Of a stretch of 15,380 bases of DNA, positions 15,224 through 15,380 are shown one piece after another. The position numbers and the translations under genes were made by a program. Position 1 is the stretch's first letter. Every line of letters begins with the position of its first letter. Origin of the DNA: Opitutaceae bacterium (lineage in GTDB: Bacteria; Verrucomicrobiota; Verrucomicrobiae; Opitutales; Opitutaceae); contig JAISAX010000098.1 of assembly GCA_031266495.1 (NCBI GenBank), positions 1 through 15,380 on the forward strand, given 5' to 3'. The notes under the pieces were generated by a model. That model had not been told where the DNA came from and made no database searches. It saw only the letters and a program-made list of their open reading frames with translations.

Positions 15224-15316
15224 CAAGAATCAAGAATATCAAACCCATGTGACGTTCCCTCCCGACACATCCCGCCAGCCGAAGCGACGGCGAAGCCGCC
15301 CATTCTTAATTCTTAC
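15224..15316. repeat. Right-hand repeat block, copy 3
   Basis: Continues from the palindromic element: CAAGAATCAAGAATATC, then CCCGACACATCCCGCCAGCC, GACGGCGAAGCCGCC (15286-15300) and the reversed heptads CATTCTTAATTCTTA. It matches the blocks at 6297 and 7434. In those copies a start codon follows within about 100 bp, so another gene probably begins just past the window. Confidence 0.7.
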
Positions 15317-15329
15317 CTCTGCAGTTGCC

Positions 15330-15380
15330 GCCAGGGCGGGCCGGGCCGGCGGGCCCCCCCCGCGCCCCCCCCGCGGGGGG
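15330..15380. other. Low-complexity C/G-only end
   Basis: The last 50 bases are almost only C and G in homopolymer blocks (C8, C8, G6), unlike anything else in the window. It may be a poly-C tract of the kind seen before other genes, or poor-quality sequence at a contig end. Nothing coding can be supported here. Confidence 0.5.

Overview
The window reads as high-GC chromosomal DNA from a polysaccharide-degrading Verrucomicrobiota, most likely Opitutaceae-like. This is inferred from gene content: PEP-CTERM exosortase substrates, pseudopilins with the H-X9-DG signature, LacI regulators next to secreted glycosidases, starts that mostly lack Shine-Dalgarno sequences, and intergenic DNA packed with short palindromic repeats. 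No rRNA, tRNA, CRISPR array, transposase or phage gene was found.

Layout. On the minus strand, 8-1282 is an oligogalacturonate-lyase-like (PL22) beta-propeller enzyme, divergent from a LacI regulator (1435-2550). A 20-bp palindrome, TTGACC-N8-GGTCAA, lies between them. The plus strand then carries PEP-CTERM protein 1 (2751-3518), pseudopilin 1 (3574-4311), a frameshifted GH10 xylanase (4383-6241), PEP-CTERM protein 2 (6478-7320), a large clan GH-A glycoside hydrolase (7576-10347), pseudopilin 2 (10348-11031), a tannase/feruloyl-esterase-family protein (11283-12614), a second LacI regulator (12732-13823) and PEP-CTERM protein 3 (13990-15012). The last 368 bases hold only repeats and a low-complexity end.

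Function. Xylanase, GH-A glycosidase, feruloyl-esterase-like hydrolase and oligogalacturonide lyase together suggest attack on feruloylated xylan and pectin, controlled by two LacI sensors. Two paralogous pseudopilins and two paralogous PEP-CTERM proteins are interleaved with the glycosidases. This looks like a duplicated module of surface protein, glycosidase and pseudopilin.

Reading-frame problems. Three places are each consistent with one extra base: the GH10 linker near 5130-5157, the C10G7 run at 6219-6235 and the C15 run at 10327-10341. The last two leave the upstream glycosidase frame open into the next gene. They may be sequencing errors, true mutations or slippage-variable tracts.

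Intergenic structure. The gaps contain a layered repeat system: a CCCCGC/GYGGGG hairpin after stop codons, degenerate 7-bp repeats (AATKAAG-like), palindromic cores with terminal inverted repeats, a right-hand block ending in GACGGCGAAGCCGCC, inverted heptads, and a poly-C tract before the next start. Hairpin stems show compensatory changes between copies. This repeat system is the least explained part of the window.
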